A DNA stretch of 64,000 nt from Achromobacter sp. Marseille-Q4962 (GCF_943737005.1 NZ_CALSFU010000024.1:1-64000); one strand, 5' to 3'. Shown: positions 1 to 8,228, counted from the first letter of the stretch. A program made the numbers and translations. The notes: generated by a model from the letters alone, not told the origin.

Positions 1-66
1 ATCCATGCCCGCCGGCCGTCCGTGGCGGTGTTTACAAGCAGCCGGTAAGAATTGCCCAGGCGGGGC

Positions 67-1074
67 TCAGCCGCGCGGCGCGCCCGGGTCGCCTTTTTCG
101 TAGACGTCCAGACGGTTGTAGAGCGTTTTCAGGCTTACGCCCAGCGATTCGGCCGCCAGGCGCTTGTCGCCGGCATAGTGGGCCAGCGTGGCCAGGATGA
201 ATTCGCGCTGCGCGTCTCCCAGCGGCGTGCCCAGCGGCAGGCTGAGCTGGCCGTCGCGCACTTCCGCCTGGCGGGCGGCGCGCGGGCGCGCGGCCAGTTC
301 CAGGTTGAGTTCCGCGTCGGCCAGGATGTAGGCGCGCTGCACGGCGTTGCGCAGTTCGCGCACGTTGCCGGGCCAGTCATAGCGCGCCATCGCGTCCAGC
401 ATGCGGCGCGAAAACACCTTGCGGGTCTGGTGGCGTTCGTTCAGGGCGTCGAGAAAGCGCTGGGCCAGGATCACCGCGTCTGCCTCGCGCTCGCGCAGGG
501 GCGGCACGCGCAGGGGGATCACCAGCAGGCGGTGCAGGAAGTCCTGCCGCAGCCTGCCGTCGGCCACCGAGGCGGCGGGGTCGCGGTTGCTCGCACAGAT
601 GATGCGCGCGTTGGCCCGCAGCAGGTCGGAGCCGCCCACGCGCTGGTAGGTGCCGGTTTCGAGCACGCGCAGGAAATGCACCTGCATGTCGGGCGGCATT
701 TCCGTGACCTCGTCCAGGAAGAGGGTGCCACCGCTGGCCGATTCGAAATAGCCGGCGCTTTGCGTCACGGCGCCCGTGAAGCTGCCTTTCTCGTGTCCGA
801 ACAGTTCGGCATGCGCGAGCGAGCCGCTGATGGCGCCGCAGTTCACCGCCACGAAGGGCTGGTCTTTGCGGTCGCTCGCCGCGTGGATGGCGCGGGCCAC
901 CAGCTCTTTGCCGGCGCCGCTTTCGCCCACCACGAAAACGCTGGCGTCGGTGGCGGCTGCGAGCTGGATCTGGCTGGCCAGTTTGCGCATGACGGGGGAC
1001 ATGCCCGCCGTCTCCAGAATGCCTTCGGTGCAGGCAAGCGTGTCCCCACGCTGCGCCATGGTGCGGTTTGGCAT
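67..1074 (-). CDS. sigma-54 enhancer-binding protein without receiver domain
   Basis: A 335-aa sigma-54-dependent transcription activator. The AAA+ domain starts almost at once: Walker A GESGAGKE at residues 50-57, the sigma-54-contacting loop as GSFTGA (97-102, instead of the usual GAFTGA) and Walker B TLFLDE (117-122). A Fis-type helix-turn-helix closes the protein (GVSLKTLYNRL). Only about 24 residues precede the AAA+ core, so there is no receiver, PAS or GAF sensing domain, as in PspF or HrpR/S. The start at 1074 is chosen because GAGGAAA lies just upstream. It is divergent from the response regulator at 1328, whose AAA+ and HTH parts are very similar. It may act constitutively or as a partner of that protein (inference). 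Confidence 0.9.
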   Translation of the reverse strand: MPNRTMAQRGDTLACTEGILETAGMSPVMRKLASQIQLAAATDASVFVVGESGAGKELVARAIHAASDRKDQPFVAVNCGAISGSLAHAELFGHEKGSFTGAVTQSAGYFESASGGTLFLDEVTEMPPDMQVHFLRVLETGTYQRVGGSDLLRANARIICASNRDPAASVADGRLRQDFLHRLLVIPLRVPPLREREADAVILAQRFLDALNERHQTRKVFSRRMLDAMARYDWPGNVRELRNAVQRAYILADAELNLELAARPRAARQAEVRDGQLSLPLGTPLGDAQREFILATLAHYAGDKRLAAESLGVSLKTLYNRLDVYEKGDPGAPRG

Positions 1075-1327
1075 GGGAGATTTCCTCGATATTCGTTTAA
1101 TGTTAGAGACGCGGCGCAGGGGTATCTGCGACCAGATGCAAGGAATCGAAAACGTTATTGCAATGTGGCAAATCGGCGCGCCGGCCGGCGCTAGAGTCGG
1201 TATTGTGCCGATCGGAGCTTGTCCGATTCCTGGGCGGGGCAGGGTTCCCGCCTCGGGCAGAACGTTGAACGCGGCCGGCCGGAGGCCCGGGCGCGCCCAA
1301 CCCTTTCGCATGTCGAGCGGAGTCGCT
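1075..1327. promoter_or_regulatory. divergent regulatory gap between the two EBP genes
   Basis: This 253-bp gap separates two divergently transcribed regulator genes. It has a locally AT-richer part (about 1090-1180) with TTGC/GCAA inverted half-sites around 1158-1174 and a short CCGATCGG palindrome near 1210. No clear -24/-12 sigma-54 element is visible here, so neither regulator gene is obviously sigma-54 controlled. Exact promoters cannot be assigned by eye. Confidence 0.4.
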
Positions 1328-2695
1328 ATGCCTCACCTGCTTATCGTGGACGATGACGAAGCCATCAGGGAGACCTTGGCCGAGATCGGCCGGGACAGCG
1401 GTTTTTCGGTGGCGGTGGCCGCTTCCATCAAGGACGCCATGATCCAGCTCGACCGCCAGGCGCCGGATCTCGTGCTCACCGACGTGCGCCTGCCGGAAGG
1501 CAGCGGCATGGACATTTTCAAGAACGTGGCCGTCGCCAGCGCCGAGGTCGTGGTCATGACCGGCCACGGGACCGTGGACAATGCCGTGCAGGCGCTGCGG
1601 CTGGGCGCCACCGACTACCTGGTCAAGCCGATCAGCATGGACCGGCTCAATCTCATCCTTTCGCGCATCCTGGCCAACTCGGGCGAGGTGCCGCCCGGCA
1701 CGCCTTTCGAGGAAGAAGGTCGCTTCGGCAAGATGTACGGCGCTTCGCCGCCCATGCGCGAGCTGTACCGGCAGATCGCCCGGGTGGCGCCCACCGACGT
1801 CACCACGCTGCTGATCGGCGAGAGCGGCACGGGCAAGGAGCTGGCCGCGCATGCCATCCACGAACTGAGCGGGCGGCGCCAACGCCCGTTCGTCGCGGTC
1901 AACTGCGGCGCGATATCGCCCAATCTCATCGAAAGCGAGATGTTCGGCCACGAGCGCGGCAGCTTCACGGGCGCCGACCGCCAGCACAAGGGATATTTCG
2001 AGCGGGCCGACGGCGGCACGCTGTTCCTCGACGAAGTCACGGAGATGCCGCCGGACCTGCAGGTGAAGCTGCTGCGCGTGCTGGAAACCGGCCAGTTCAT
2101 GCGCGTGGGCACCAATCGCGAGATTTCCTGCGACATCCGCATCGTGGCCGCCACCAACCGCAACCCCGAGCAGGCGGTGCAGGAAGGCAAGCTGCGCGAA
2201 GACCTGTATTACCGCCTGAGCGTGTTTCCGCTGGAACTGCCGCCGCTGCGCGAACGCGGCGAGGACATCGTCTACCTGGCCGAGCGTTTCCTCGAAGCGC
2301 AGAACCGCGAGACGGGGCGCAACAAAGCGTTCTCCGCGCATGCGCTGGAAGTGCTGCGCCAGTACGAATGGCCGGGCAACGTGCGCGAGCTCAAGAACTT
2401 CGTGCGGCGCGCCTTCATCATGGCCGAGGGCGACGAGCTCGACGTGGACATGCTGGCGCCCCAGGTGTCCCCGGGCGGCGAGCCGGCCGTGGAGCACGTG
2501 ACGGTGCCGGTGGGCGAAACCCTGGCCGACGCCGACCGCAGGCTGATTCTCGCCACCCTGGAACGGTGCAAGGGCGTGAAGAAACAGACCGCCGCCGTGC
2601 TGGGCATCAGCCCCAAGACGCTCTACAACCGCCTCGAAGAGTACGCCGCGGCGGGCTATCACGTCCCCGGCGACGACGGCGAGGCCAAGGGCTGA
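1328..2695 (+). CDS. NtrC-family sigma-54 response regulator
   Basis: A 455-aa response regulator with three domains. The receiver (1-115) has acidic pocket D8-D10, phospho-acceptor D52 in LTDVRLP, T78 and K100. The AAA+ domain has Walker A GESGTGKE at 164-171, GSFTGA at 211-216 and Walker B TLFLDE at 231-236. The C-terminal Fis-type HTH ends [14 protein letters not shown]. On phosphorylation such proteins remodel sigma-54 RNA polymerase at -24/-12 promoters. No cognate histidine kinase is adjacent. Its recognition helix nearly matches that of the divergent receiver-less EBP, so both may bind the same upstream sites. The ATG at 1328 has GGAG six bases upstream; an in-frame ATG at 1310 is possible. 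It sits at the edge of an island rich in sigma-54-type promoters. Confidence 0.93.
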   Translation: MPHLLIVDDDEAIRETLAEIGRDSGFSVAVAASIKDAMIQLDRQAPDLVLTDVRLPEGSGMDIFKNVAVASAEVVVMTGHGTVDNAVQALRLGATDYLVKPISMDRLNLILSRILANSGEVPPGTPFEEEGRFGKMYGASPPMRELYRQIARVAPTDVTTLLIGESGTGKELAAHAIHELSGRRQRPFVAVNCGAISPNLIESEMFGHERGSFTGADRQHKGYFERADGGTLFLDEVTEMPPDLQVKLLRVLETGQFMRVGTNREISCDIRIVAATNRNPEQAVQEGKLREDLYYRLSVFPLELPPLRERGEDIVYLAERFLEAQNRETGRNKAFSAHALEVLRQYEWPGNVRELKNFVRRAFIMAEGDELDVDMLAPQVSPGGEPAVEHVTVPVGETLADADRRLILATLERCKGVKKQTAAVLGISPKTLYNRLEEYAAAGYHVPGDDGEAKG

Positions 2696-2849
2696 CTCCG
2701 CGGCCCGCCCGCGCCCGGACCGGCGCTGCGGGCATTTCGGATCCCCCGCGAAAGCGCATCGCATTTTTCTCTCTCCGGACCTTGCTGCCGGCGTTCCTGG
2801 CGCCAGCGTCTTTCTCGTCTCCGGCCGCGTTGCGCGGCGCAGCCCTGGG

Positions 2850-2866
2850 CAGCAATTGCCATGCCC
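2850..2866 (-). promoter_or_regulatory. sigma-54-type -24/-12 element pointing at EBP 3' end
   Basis: The minus strand reads GGGCATGGCAATTGCTG, with GG-N10-GC spacing. It lies back to back with the plus-strand element at 2872. The predicted start (about 2840) would transcribe antisense into the 3' end of the response regulator gene, where I see no convincing minus-strand gene. Confidence 0.5.
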
Positions 2867-2871
2867 GGCGC

Positions 2872-2888
2872 GGGCACGCGGCTTGCGC
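2872..2888 (+). promoter_or_regulatory. sigma-54-type promoter for the 81-aa protein gene
   Basis: Plus strand GGGCACGCGGCTTGCGC has GG at 2873-2874, GC at 2885-2886 and N10 between. The predicted transcript start is about 2898, 48 bases before the ATG at 2946. Confidence 0.75.
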
Positions 2889-2945
2889 CGCGCGATCCAC
2901 GGACGCACGGTCCGCGACCGGACCGACCCTGCAAGGAGAATCCTC

Positions 2946-3191
2946 ATGAGCCAGCACAAGCAACCTCCCGCCGCCGGAACGCCGGGGCCGGAGCGCGACG
3001 CGCCCAAGGCCAACCGGCCGCGCGAAGAGGGCGAGGCCGCCCGGCGGAGCGGGCAATTCGGCGCGGACAAGCCGGGCTTCGGCAAAGCGCCGCCGCCCGT
3101 GCGGCGCGAGGCCGACAAGACGCCGCACCGCAAGGGACCGGAATACGAGGAAGGCGGGCCGTATCCCGGCAAGCAGCCGGGCGATGCCTGA
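2946..3191 (+). CDS. small hydrophilic Pro/Gly-rich protein
   Basis: An 81-aa protein of unknown family. It is dominated by Pro, Gly, Glu, Lys and Arg (12 Gly in 81), with no Cys and no hydrophobic segment, so it should be soluble and intrinsically disordered. The end reads GPEYEEGGPYPGKQPGDA. Composition resembles hydrophilins and desiccation-related small proteins (resemblance in composition only). The ATG is preceded by AAGGAG. It is a single gene downstream of a sigma-54-type element at 2872-2888 and convergent with another small protein gene at 3300. Confidence 0.75.
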   Translation: MSQHKQPPAAGTPGPERDAPKANRPREEGEAARRSGQFGADKPGFGKAPPPVRREADKTPHRKGPEYEEGGPYPGKQPGDA

Positions 3192-3299
3192 CGGCCCGCA
3201 CGTGCGCCGAAAAACCGCCTCCCGAGGCTGACGCAACCCGCCCGGACGCGCCTGTGCAAGGGCGCGCCTTGCGCAGGGCGCGGGCGCGTCCGCTGCGGG

Positions 3300-3545
3300 T
3301 CAGCGCCGGCGGCGCGAGACGCCGGCCTCGTCCGCGTCGGCGACGCGGTCGGGCGCGATGTCCAGGCCGTCCCGCGTGTCGTCGTCCGGATCCACGCTTT
3401 CGCGTTCCCCGGTGGACTGCGCGTCGCTGTCGGTGCCGGCCATGCCGGGCGGCAGGTCGCTGGCGGAGTCGGAGGAATCGCTCGGCCCGAGATCGGGCCG
3501 GCCGCTGTCATCGGTGTCGGGCAGGGGCAAGGGTTTGCGGGGCAT
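3300..3545 (-). CDS. small acidic Asp/Ser/Pro-rich protein
   Basis: An 81-aa protein beginning MPRKPLPLPDTDDSGRPD, rich in Asp, Ser and Pro, with an arginine-rich C-terminus (SRRRR). There is no hydrophobic segment or Cys and no family I recognise; it is probably disordered. The start at 3545 has GGGAGA upstream. It lies behind the sigma-54-type element at 3712-3728, giving a leader of roughly 157 nt that includes the 15-bp repeats at 3591-3650. It converges with the 81-aa protein gene at 2946. Confidence 0.65.
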   Translation of the reverse strand: MPRKPLPLPDTDDSGRPDLGPSDSSDSASDLPPGMAGTDSDAQSTGERESVDPDDDTRDGLDIAPDRVADADEAGVSRRRR

Positions 3546-3590
3546 GGCTGTCTCCCATGGCAGGCGTTGCCGTCGGTGCGCGCCAAGGCC

Positions 3591-3650
3591 GGCGCGGGGC
3601 ATCCCGGCGAGGTGCAGACCGGCGCGGTGCAGATCGGCGCGGGGCGTCGC
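3591..3650. repeat. four imperfect 15-bp tandem repeats
   Basis: Four consecutive 15-bp units (GGCGCGGGGCATCCC, GGCGAGGTGCAGACC, GGCGCGGTGCAGATC, GGCGCGGGGCGTCGC) sit in the leader between the minus-strand sigma-54-type element at 3712 and the start codon at 3545. They could be regulatory or merely slippage products. Confidence 0.7.
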
Positions 3651-3711
3651 GGTGCCGGCCTCCGCCGCGCGCATGAGGCATGCCGGAAAGCGGCAGGCCA
3701 GCAATCGGCGG

Positions 3712-3728
3712 TGCAGCAAGCGCCGTGC
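3712..3728 (-). promoter_or_regulatory. sigma-54-type promoter, minus strand
   Basis: The minus strand reads CGGCACGGCGCTTGCTG with exact GG-N10-GC spacing (GC complement at 3714-3715). The predicted start is near 3702, driving the acidic 81-aa protein gene (start 3545). Confidence 0.75.
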
Positions 3729-3747
3729 CGGCCGACGCCGGCGGCGT

Positions 3748-3764
3748 CCGGGCATGGAAGTTGC
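3748..3764 (+). promoter_or_regulatory. sigma-54-type promoter, plus strand
   Basis: Plus strand GGGCATGGAAGTTGCTG has GG 3749-3750 and GC 3761-3762. The predicted start is about 3774, 27 nt before the ATG at 3801. Only about 20 bp separate it from the divergent element at 3712-3728. Confidence 0.8.
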
Positions 3765-3800
3765 TGTCCCGGGGAGCATTCATTCCGCGAGGAGGCCGCC

Positions 3801-4388
3801 ATGTCCCTGATTGTTGCGGCGCGCCTGGAAACTTTCGACCAGGCCAGCGCGGTTGCCGCGCGCCTGCATGCCGAAGGCTTTCCGGAGGACGCCATCCATA
3901 CCTTCTACATCAACACGGCGGGCGAGCATGCCCGCTACCCCATCGGCGGCGACCGCGCCGCCGATCCGGACGCGCGTGGCGCGCATTTCGGCGCGGTGGC
4001 CGGCGCGGCGGCGCTGGGGCTGGTGTTTGCGGTGATCGGCGGCGCGCTGGCCTCGCGCATGGCGGGCTCGACGCTGCTCGTCATCATCGCGGCCGGCGTG
4101 GGCGCCTATCTGGGCGCGCTGGCGGGCGCGCTGTGGATCACAGGACGGGTGCGGCGGCCCGCGGCGGGACAGCCGCTACCGCATCCGCCCCTGCGGCAGG
4201 CCGGCGTGATGCTGGCGCTGCATGTGACCCCGGCCCAGGAAGGGCTGGCCCGGCGCGTGCTGCGCGAGGGCGGCGGCCACGACATCGAGCGCGCCCGGGG
4301 CCGCTGGGCGCAGGGGCGCTGGGAGGACTTCGACCCGCTCAAGCCGCCGCAGCAGGCGGAGCCCACATCGACGACCGCGCAACAATGA
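3801..4388 (+). CDS. membrane protein, stress-island hypothetical
   Basis: A 195-aa protein. Residues 1-60 form a small soluble domain (MSLIVAARLETFDQASAVAA) that resembles the N-terminus of general-stress YflT/GsiB-type proteins, in that it looks made to sense or bind rather than catalyse. Two Ala/Gly-rich transmembrane segments follow (about 62-115, with FGAVAGAAALGLVFAVIGGA). The cytoplasmic tail repeats a similar fold (about 135-170) and ends in a low-complexity Gln/Thr stretch. The ATG has GAGGAGG upstream. The gene is led by the sigma-54-type element at 3748. No catalytic motif is seen; the function is unknown. Confidence 0.8.
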   Translation: MSLIVAARLETFDQASAVAARLHAEGFPEDAIHTFYINTAGEHARYPIGGDRAADPDARGAHFGAVAGAAALGLVFAVIGGALASRMAGSTLLVIIAAGVGAYLGALAGALWITGRVRRPAAGQPLPHPPLRQAGVMLALHVTPAQEGLARRVLREGGGHDIERARGRWAQGRWEDFDPLKPPQQAEPTSTTAQQ

Positions 4389-4519
4389 GGCGAGCCGTGG
4401 CCACGTCCGCCAGGCTATCCGCCGCGCCGGGGTGGCGGCGCGCCAGCGCGGCCGCGCTGGCCGTGCTGCTCTGGGCTGCGCTGCCGGCGGCGCGCTGCCC
4501 ATGCTGGCCGATCAGCTAA
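4385..4519 (+). CDS. possible 44-aa translationally coupled peptide
   Basis: A 44-codon frame whose ATG overlaps the stop of the preceding membrane protein gene (ATGA). It encodes an Arg-rich start, a hydrophobic Ala/Leu stretch (ALAVLLWAALPAA) and a Cys-containing end (ARCPCWPIS), much like a secreted or lipoprotein-like peptide. A different frame across the same bases continues past the stop, so a frameshift in a longer gene is possible. I cannot tell which is real. Confidence 0.3.
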   Translation: MRRAVATSARLSAAPGWRRASAAALAVLLWAALPAARCPCWPIS

Positions 4520-4613
4520 AAGAAGGCGCGGGCATTGCGGCAGGCGCCGGCGACGCCGCGGCAAATCCTGCCCGGCGGCGCGGCCGGCGAGCCGCCCGCC
4601 GTGTCGCCGGCCG

Positions 4614-7148
4614 CTAATGCGATCCGGGTGCGTCGTTCCCCCACATGCCGAGCTTTTTCAGCATGCGCGGCCCCAGGGTGCGGCGCGACGCCTCGTAGTC
4701 TTTCCAGGCGTCGCCGTACTCGCGCGCCAGCGCCAGCGCATTGCGGATGTTGCAGGCGTCGCCACGCAGATCCCGCGCCTCGTCCAGGGCCTCCCACGGT
4801 AGCGGCATGGATACCGGCGCGCCGTCGCGGGCGCGCGCGGAATAGGCGGCGATGGCCGTCGCGCCGTTGCCGTTGCGCAGATAGTCCACGAATATCCGTC
4901 CGCGCCGCCGCGCTTTGGACATACTGGCGATGAATCTTTCGGGAATCACCCGTTCCAGCTCGCTGGCCAGGGCGTGGCTGAAGTCTTTCACCGTGTCCCA
5001 GTCCTGGGTGGGACGCAGCGGGGCCACCAGGTGCAGCCCCTTGCCGCCCGTGGTCTTGAGAAAGGGCGCCAGCCCCACTTCGCGCATCAGCCCCTGGACG
5101 AGCCTGGCTCCCTCGGCCACGGCGCGCCAGTCCACGCCTTCGCCGGGGTCGAGGTCGATGGTGATGCGGTCCGGATTGTCGCCGCGAGGGTCGCGCGACC
5201 CCCAGGTGTGGAACTCGATGACCCCGATCTGCGCCAGTTCGAGCAGGCCGCGCGGCTCGCGGATGACGAGGTCCTGGCCTTGCCGTTCCAGGCCGGGAGG
5301 CAGGGCGCCGCTGATGTGCTTCTGGAAAAAGCACTCGCCGTCCACGCCTTCGGGGCAGCGCAGCAGCGCGACACGGCGTCCTCGCAGATGCGGCATCATC
5401 AGCCCGGCGGCCGACTCGTAGTACTGCACGAGGTCGAGCTTGCGAGTGTCGGGCTTGCGCAGCACGATGCGGTCGGGATGGGTGACGCGCACCCCGTCCG
5501 GCGCTGCCCCGCGGGACGGGTCGGCGGCGGGCGGGTCGGCCGGGGTTTCGCCGCTTACCTGCGAGGCAGGCTTGTCTTCGCGCAGGCCCGCGAACGAGGC
5601 CTGGCGCAGCAGGCCGTCGTCGGTAATGCCGGCGTAGTTCACTTCGGCAACCAGTTCCGGCCGCACCCATTGCACGCTGCCTGGGCGGCCGCTGCCGTAG
5701 CGGCCGGAACCGGGCAGGGGCGCCGAGAAGGGACTGCGGCCGGTGTGCAGGGCCCGCAGCCTGCGGTGCAGCGATGCCAGGACCTCGGCGGTGTAGCCGG
5801 TGCCGACCCGGCCGGCATACTGCAGCGCGCCGCCTTTGCGCAGCCCCACCAGCAGCGCGCCGAAATGGCGGCGCGACCCGGACGGCGCGGTATACCCGCC
5901 GATCACGAACTCCTGGCGCGGGCGGCATTTGAGCTTGAGCCAGTCCTTGCCGCGCCCGGCCGAGTAGGGCGCGTCCAGCCGCTTGCAGATCAGGCCCTCC
6001 AGTCCGAGCCGGCAGGCTTCTCCCCAGGCGGCGCGTCCCTGCTTTCCGTCGTTCACTTCGAGGCGCTGCGTCATGCGCAGCGGGGCGTCGGCGGGCAGAT
6101 CCGCAAGCAGCGCCTGCAGGCGCGCCTGGCGTTCGGACAGCGGCAGCGCGCGCAGGTCGCGCCCGTTCCAGTAGGGCAGGTCGAAGGCGACGAAGACCAG
6201 CCCTTGCTGTTCGCCGTCCAGCGCGTTCTGCAGCCGCTGGAAATCGGACAGCCCGCGCTCGTCCAGGCTGACGACTTCGCCGTCTATCCAGCCCGCGCCC
6301 AGGTCCAGCCGGGCCAGGGCGTCGGCCAGCGGCCGCATGCGTGCCGTCCAGTCGCCGCCGTTTCGGCTGCGGAAGTCCACGCCGCGCCTGCCCTTGCCGA
6401 TGCGGCAGAGCACCCGGTAGCCGTCGTATTTCACTTCATAGGACCAGCCCGGGCCGTCGGGCGGGCGGTCGACCAGGGTGGCGAGCTGAGGCTCGATGGA
6501 CGCGGGCATGGCGGCCTTGCGTCCGGCCCGCGCCGCCCCGGCGGCGGCCTTGCGCCGGCGGGCGGCGCCGTCTAGCGGGCCGTTATCTTGAGGGTCGTCG
6601 TCTTGCCGCCGGCGAGGCGTCCCGCCGGCCGCGCCTGCCGGATCTTCGGCATCGTCGCCGGGGACGGCGTAGCGGTCGTCCAGCTTGCGCAGCAGCCATT
6701 GCTTGCCGTTGCGGCCCAGGCGCAGCAGCACCCATTCGCCCCGCATGGCGCCGCCCCGCAGCGTGAAATGCAGATGGCCTCGGGCCAGCCCGCGCCCGGG
6801 GTCGCCCTCCGGTATCCAGGTGCCGCTGTCCCAGATGTCGACGTGGCCGGCGCCGTAATGGCCTTCGGGGATGTCGCCCTCGAACTTGCCGTACTCCAGC
6901 GGATGGTCTTCCACCCTCACGGCCAGCCGCTTGACGCCGGGGTCGCGGCTCGGCCCCTTGGGCACGGCCCAGCTCACCAGCACGCCGTCCAGCTCCAGCC
7001 GGAAGTCGTAATGCAGGTGGCTGGCCTGGTGCCGCTGTATGACGTACGACAGTGCGCGGCCCCGCGCCTGGCGGGCTGCGCGGCCGGGGGGCTCGCTGGT
7101 GGCGCGGAAATCGCGCTTCTTGCGGTATTCGCTCAGGGGCTGGTCCAA
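4614..7148 (-). CDS. ligD: multifunctional NHEJ DNA ligase LigD
   Basis: An 844-aa ATP-dependent ligase of bacterial non-homologous end joining. Domain order is phosphoesterase, ligase, polymerase, as in Pseudomonas LigD. The 3'-phosphoesterase (about 1-165) has HLHYDFRLE (44-52) and GHYGAG (97-102). A charged linker (165-215) leads to the nucleotidyltransferase, with catalytic Lys240 in EVKYDGYR. The OB fold follows, then the polymerase/primase domain from about 555 to the end, with metal-binding DLDPGEG. The start is TTG at 7148, with GAGGAG six bases upstream; the stop is TAG. It lies 10 bp after ku, so ku-ligD form an operon behind the sigma-54-type element at 8154-8170. Confidence 0.96.
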   Translation of the reverse strand: MDQPLSEYRKKRDFRATSEPPGRAARQARGRALSYVIQRHQASHLHYDFRLELDGVLVSWAVPKGPSRDPGVKRLAVRVEDHPLEYGKFEGDIPEGHYGAGHVDIWDSGTWIPEGDPGRGLARGHLHFTLRGGAMRGEWVLLRLGRNGKQWLLRKLDDRYAVPGDDAEDPAGAAGGTPRRRQDDDPQDNGPLDGAARRRKAAAGAARAGRKAAMPASIEPQLATLVDRPPDGPGWSYEVKYDGYRVLCRIGKGRRGVDFRSRNGGDWTARMRPLADALARLDLGAGWIDGEVVSLDERGLSDFQRLQNALDGEQQGLVFVAFDLPYWNGRDLRALPLSERQARLQALLADLPADAPLRMTQRLEVNDGKQGRAAWGEACRLGLEGLICKRLDAPYSAGRGKDWLKLKCRPRQEFVIGGYTAPSGSRRHFGALLVGLRKGGALQYAGRVGTGYTAEVLASLHRRLRALHTGRSPFSAPLPGSGRYGSGRPGSVQWVRPELVAEVNYAGITDDGLLRQASFAGLREDKPASQVSGETPADPPAADPSRGAAPDGVRVTHPDRIVLRKPDTRKLDLVQYYESAAGLMMPHLRGRRVALLRCPEGVDGECFFQKHISGALPPGLERQGQDLVIREPRGLLELAQIGVIEFHTWGSRDPRGDNPDRITIDLDPGEGVDWRAVAEGARLVQGLMREVGLAPFLKTTGGKGLHLVAPLRPTQDWDTVKDFSHALASELERVIPERFIASMSKARRRGRIFVDYLRNGNGATAIAAYSARARDGAPVSMPLPWEALDEARDLRGDACNIRNALALAREYGDAWKDYEASRRTLGPRMLKKLGMWGNDAPGSH

Positions 7149-7158
7149 TGGGGACTCC

Positions 7159-8085
7159 TCAGGCCGCTTTGCGCCGCGAGGGCGCGCTGCGGGCGCCGGT
7201 CTTGCGCGCGCCGGCCTTGGCGGCGGCCTTGGCGGCCCCGGCGCCCGCGGAAGCGGCGGAGGCCGCCTTCTTGCGCGCGGCGGACGGCTTGCCGCCGCGG
7301 CTTTCTATGCTCTGCTTCAGCATGGCCATGAGGTCGATCACCTTGGCCGACCGGCGCGCGGGGGCCTCGCCGGCTTCGGTGAGCACGTGGGTCTTGCCCG
7401 CCTTGATCTTCCGGTCGATGGCGTCGAGCAGGTCTTCGCGGTATTCGTCGCGGAAGGCGTCCGGATCCCATTCCATGGCCATGTCCTGCACCAGCCGCAG
7501 CGCCATTTCCTTCTCGCGCGGCGTAGGCGCGTCGGCCGGGCGCGGCGCGGGCAGCTCCAGTTCGCCGGCGGGCAGGATCTCGTCGGCATAGCGCAGGGTG
7601 ATGAGCATGAGCGCCTCCGCCTGGGGCAGCAGCGCGCACAGGTGCTCGCGGGTGTGCAGCACCACGCGGGCCAGGCCGAGCCTGCCGCTCTTGCGCAGCA
7701 CGTCGCGCAGCAGCGCATAGCCCTTGGCGCCGCGCCGGTCGGGCGCAAGGTAGTAGGGCGTGTCGTAGTAGAAGATGGGGATCTCGGCGGCGTCCACGAA
7801 TCCCTGCACGTCCACGGTCTGCGTGGCGGCGACGTTGGCGCGCCGGAAATCCTCGTCGCTGAGATAGACGTACTCGCCTTTCTCGTACTCGTAGCCCTTG
7901 ACGATGTCTTCGGCCGCGATGGACTTGCCCGTGCGCTTGTTGATGCGCTGGTAGCCGACGGGGGAGTCGTCGCGCCGGTCTATCCAGTCGAAATCGAGGC
8001 GGTGCGGCCGGGTAGCGGCGTACACCACGATAGGTATGTGCACCAGGCCGAAGGCGATGGCGCCTTTCCAGATAGTTCTGGGCAT
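7159..8085 (-). CDS. ku: Ku DNA end-binding protein
   Basis: A 308-aa bacterial Ku that encircles broken DNA ends and recruits LigD. The core starts MPRTIWKGAIAFGLVHIPI and carries the usual VKGYEYEKGEYV and YYLAPDRRGAKGYALL signatures. After about residue 262 there is a Lys/Ala/Arg-rich tail (AARKKAASAAS onward) of the type that threads along DNA and binds LigD. The start at 8085 is preceded by AGGAG; an upstream in-frame ATG at 8145 would lie in the hairpin leader. It is the first gene of ku-ligD. A sigma-54-type element at 8154-8170 predicts a leader of about 59 nt carrying a 34-bp perfect palindrome. Confidence 0.96.
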   Translation of the reverse strand: MPRTIWKGAIAFGLVHIPIVVYAATRPHRLDFDWIDRRDDSPVGYQRINKRTGKSIAAEDIVKGYEYEKGEYVYLSDEDFRRANVAATQTVDVQGFVDAAEIPIFYYDTPYYLAPDRRGAKGYALLRDVLRKSGRLGLARVVLHTREHLCALLPQAEALMLITLRYADEILPAGELELPAPRPADAPTPREKEMALRLVQDMAMEWDPDAFRDEYREDLLDAIDRKIKAGKTHVLTEAGEAPARRSAKVIDLMAMLKQSIESRGGKPSAARKKAASAASAGAGAAKAAAKAGARKTGARSAPSRRKAA

Positions 8086-8107
8086 GTCCGGCTCCTGAAA
8101 GGGAGAA

Positions 8108-8141
8108 CGCGCGGCCCGCCCCCGCGGGGGCGGGCCGCGCG
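8108..8141. repeat. 34-bp perfect GC palindrome in ku leader
   Basis: The sequence is a perfect inverted repeat centred between 8124 and 8125 (GCGGCCCGCCCCCG and its complement, extended by CGC/GCG at the outer ends). It lies just downstream of the predicted sigma-54 start at about 8144 and so would fold at the extreme 5' end of the ku transcript. It lacks a T-run in either direction. It may stabilise the mRNA or end readthrough from the gene at 8229. Confidence 0.85.
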
Positions 8142-8153
8142 GCACGCATGCGT

Positions 8154-8170
8154 CAGCAACCGCCGTGCCC
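8154..8170 (-). promoter_or_regulatory. sigma-54-type promoter of ku-ligD
   Basis: The minus strand reads GGGCACGGCGGTTGCTG, with GC complement at 8156-8157 and GG complement at 8168-8169. The predicted transcript start is about 8144; the ku ATG is at 8085. Confidence 0.85.
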
Positions 8171-8228
8171 GGGGCTCCGGACGCGGCGGCTGCCGCGGTT
8201 TTCCGCCTGCGCGCCCGCCGCCGCGGGC

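Noticed and set aside
1103-3895. 930-codon open frame on the minus strand
   Set aside because: It is opposite the response regulator and small genes, is rich in Arg/Ala/Pro and has no recognisable domain.
4432-4617. 61-codon frame after the membrane protein as a separate gene
   Set aside because: It starts with no ribosome site and overlaps the coupled 44-aa frame; it ends at the ligD stop region, so it is more likely non-coding.
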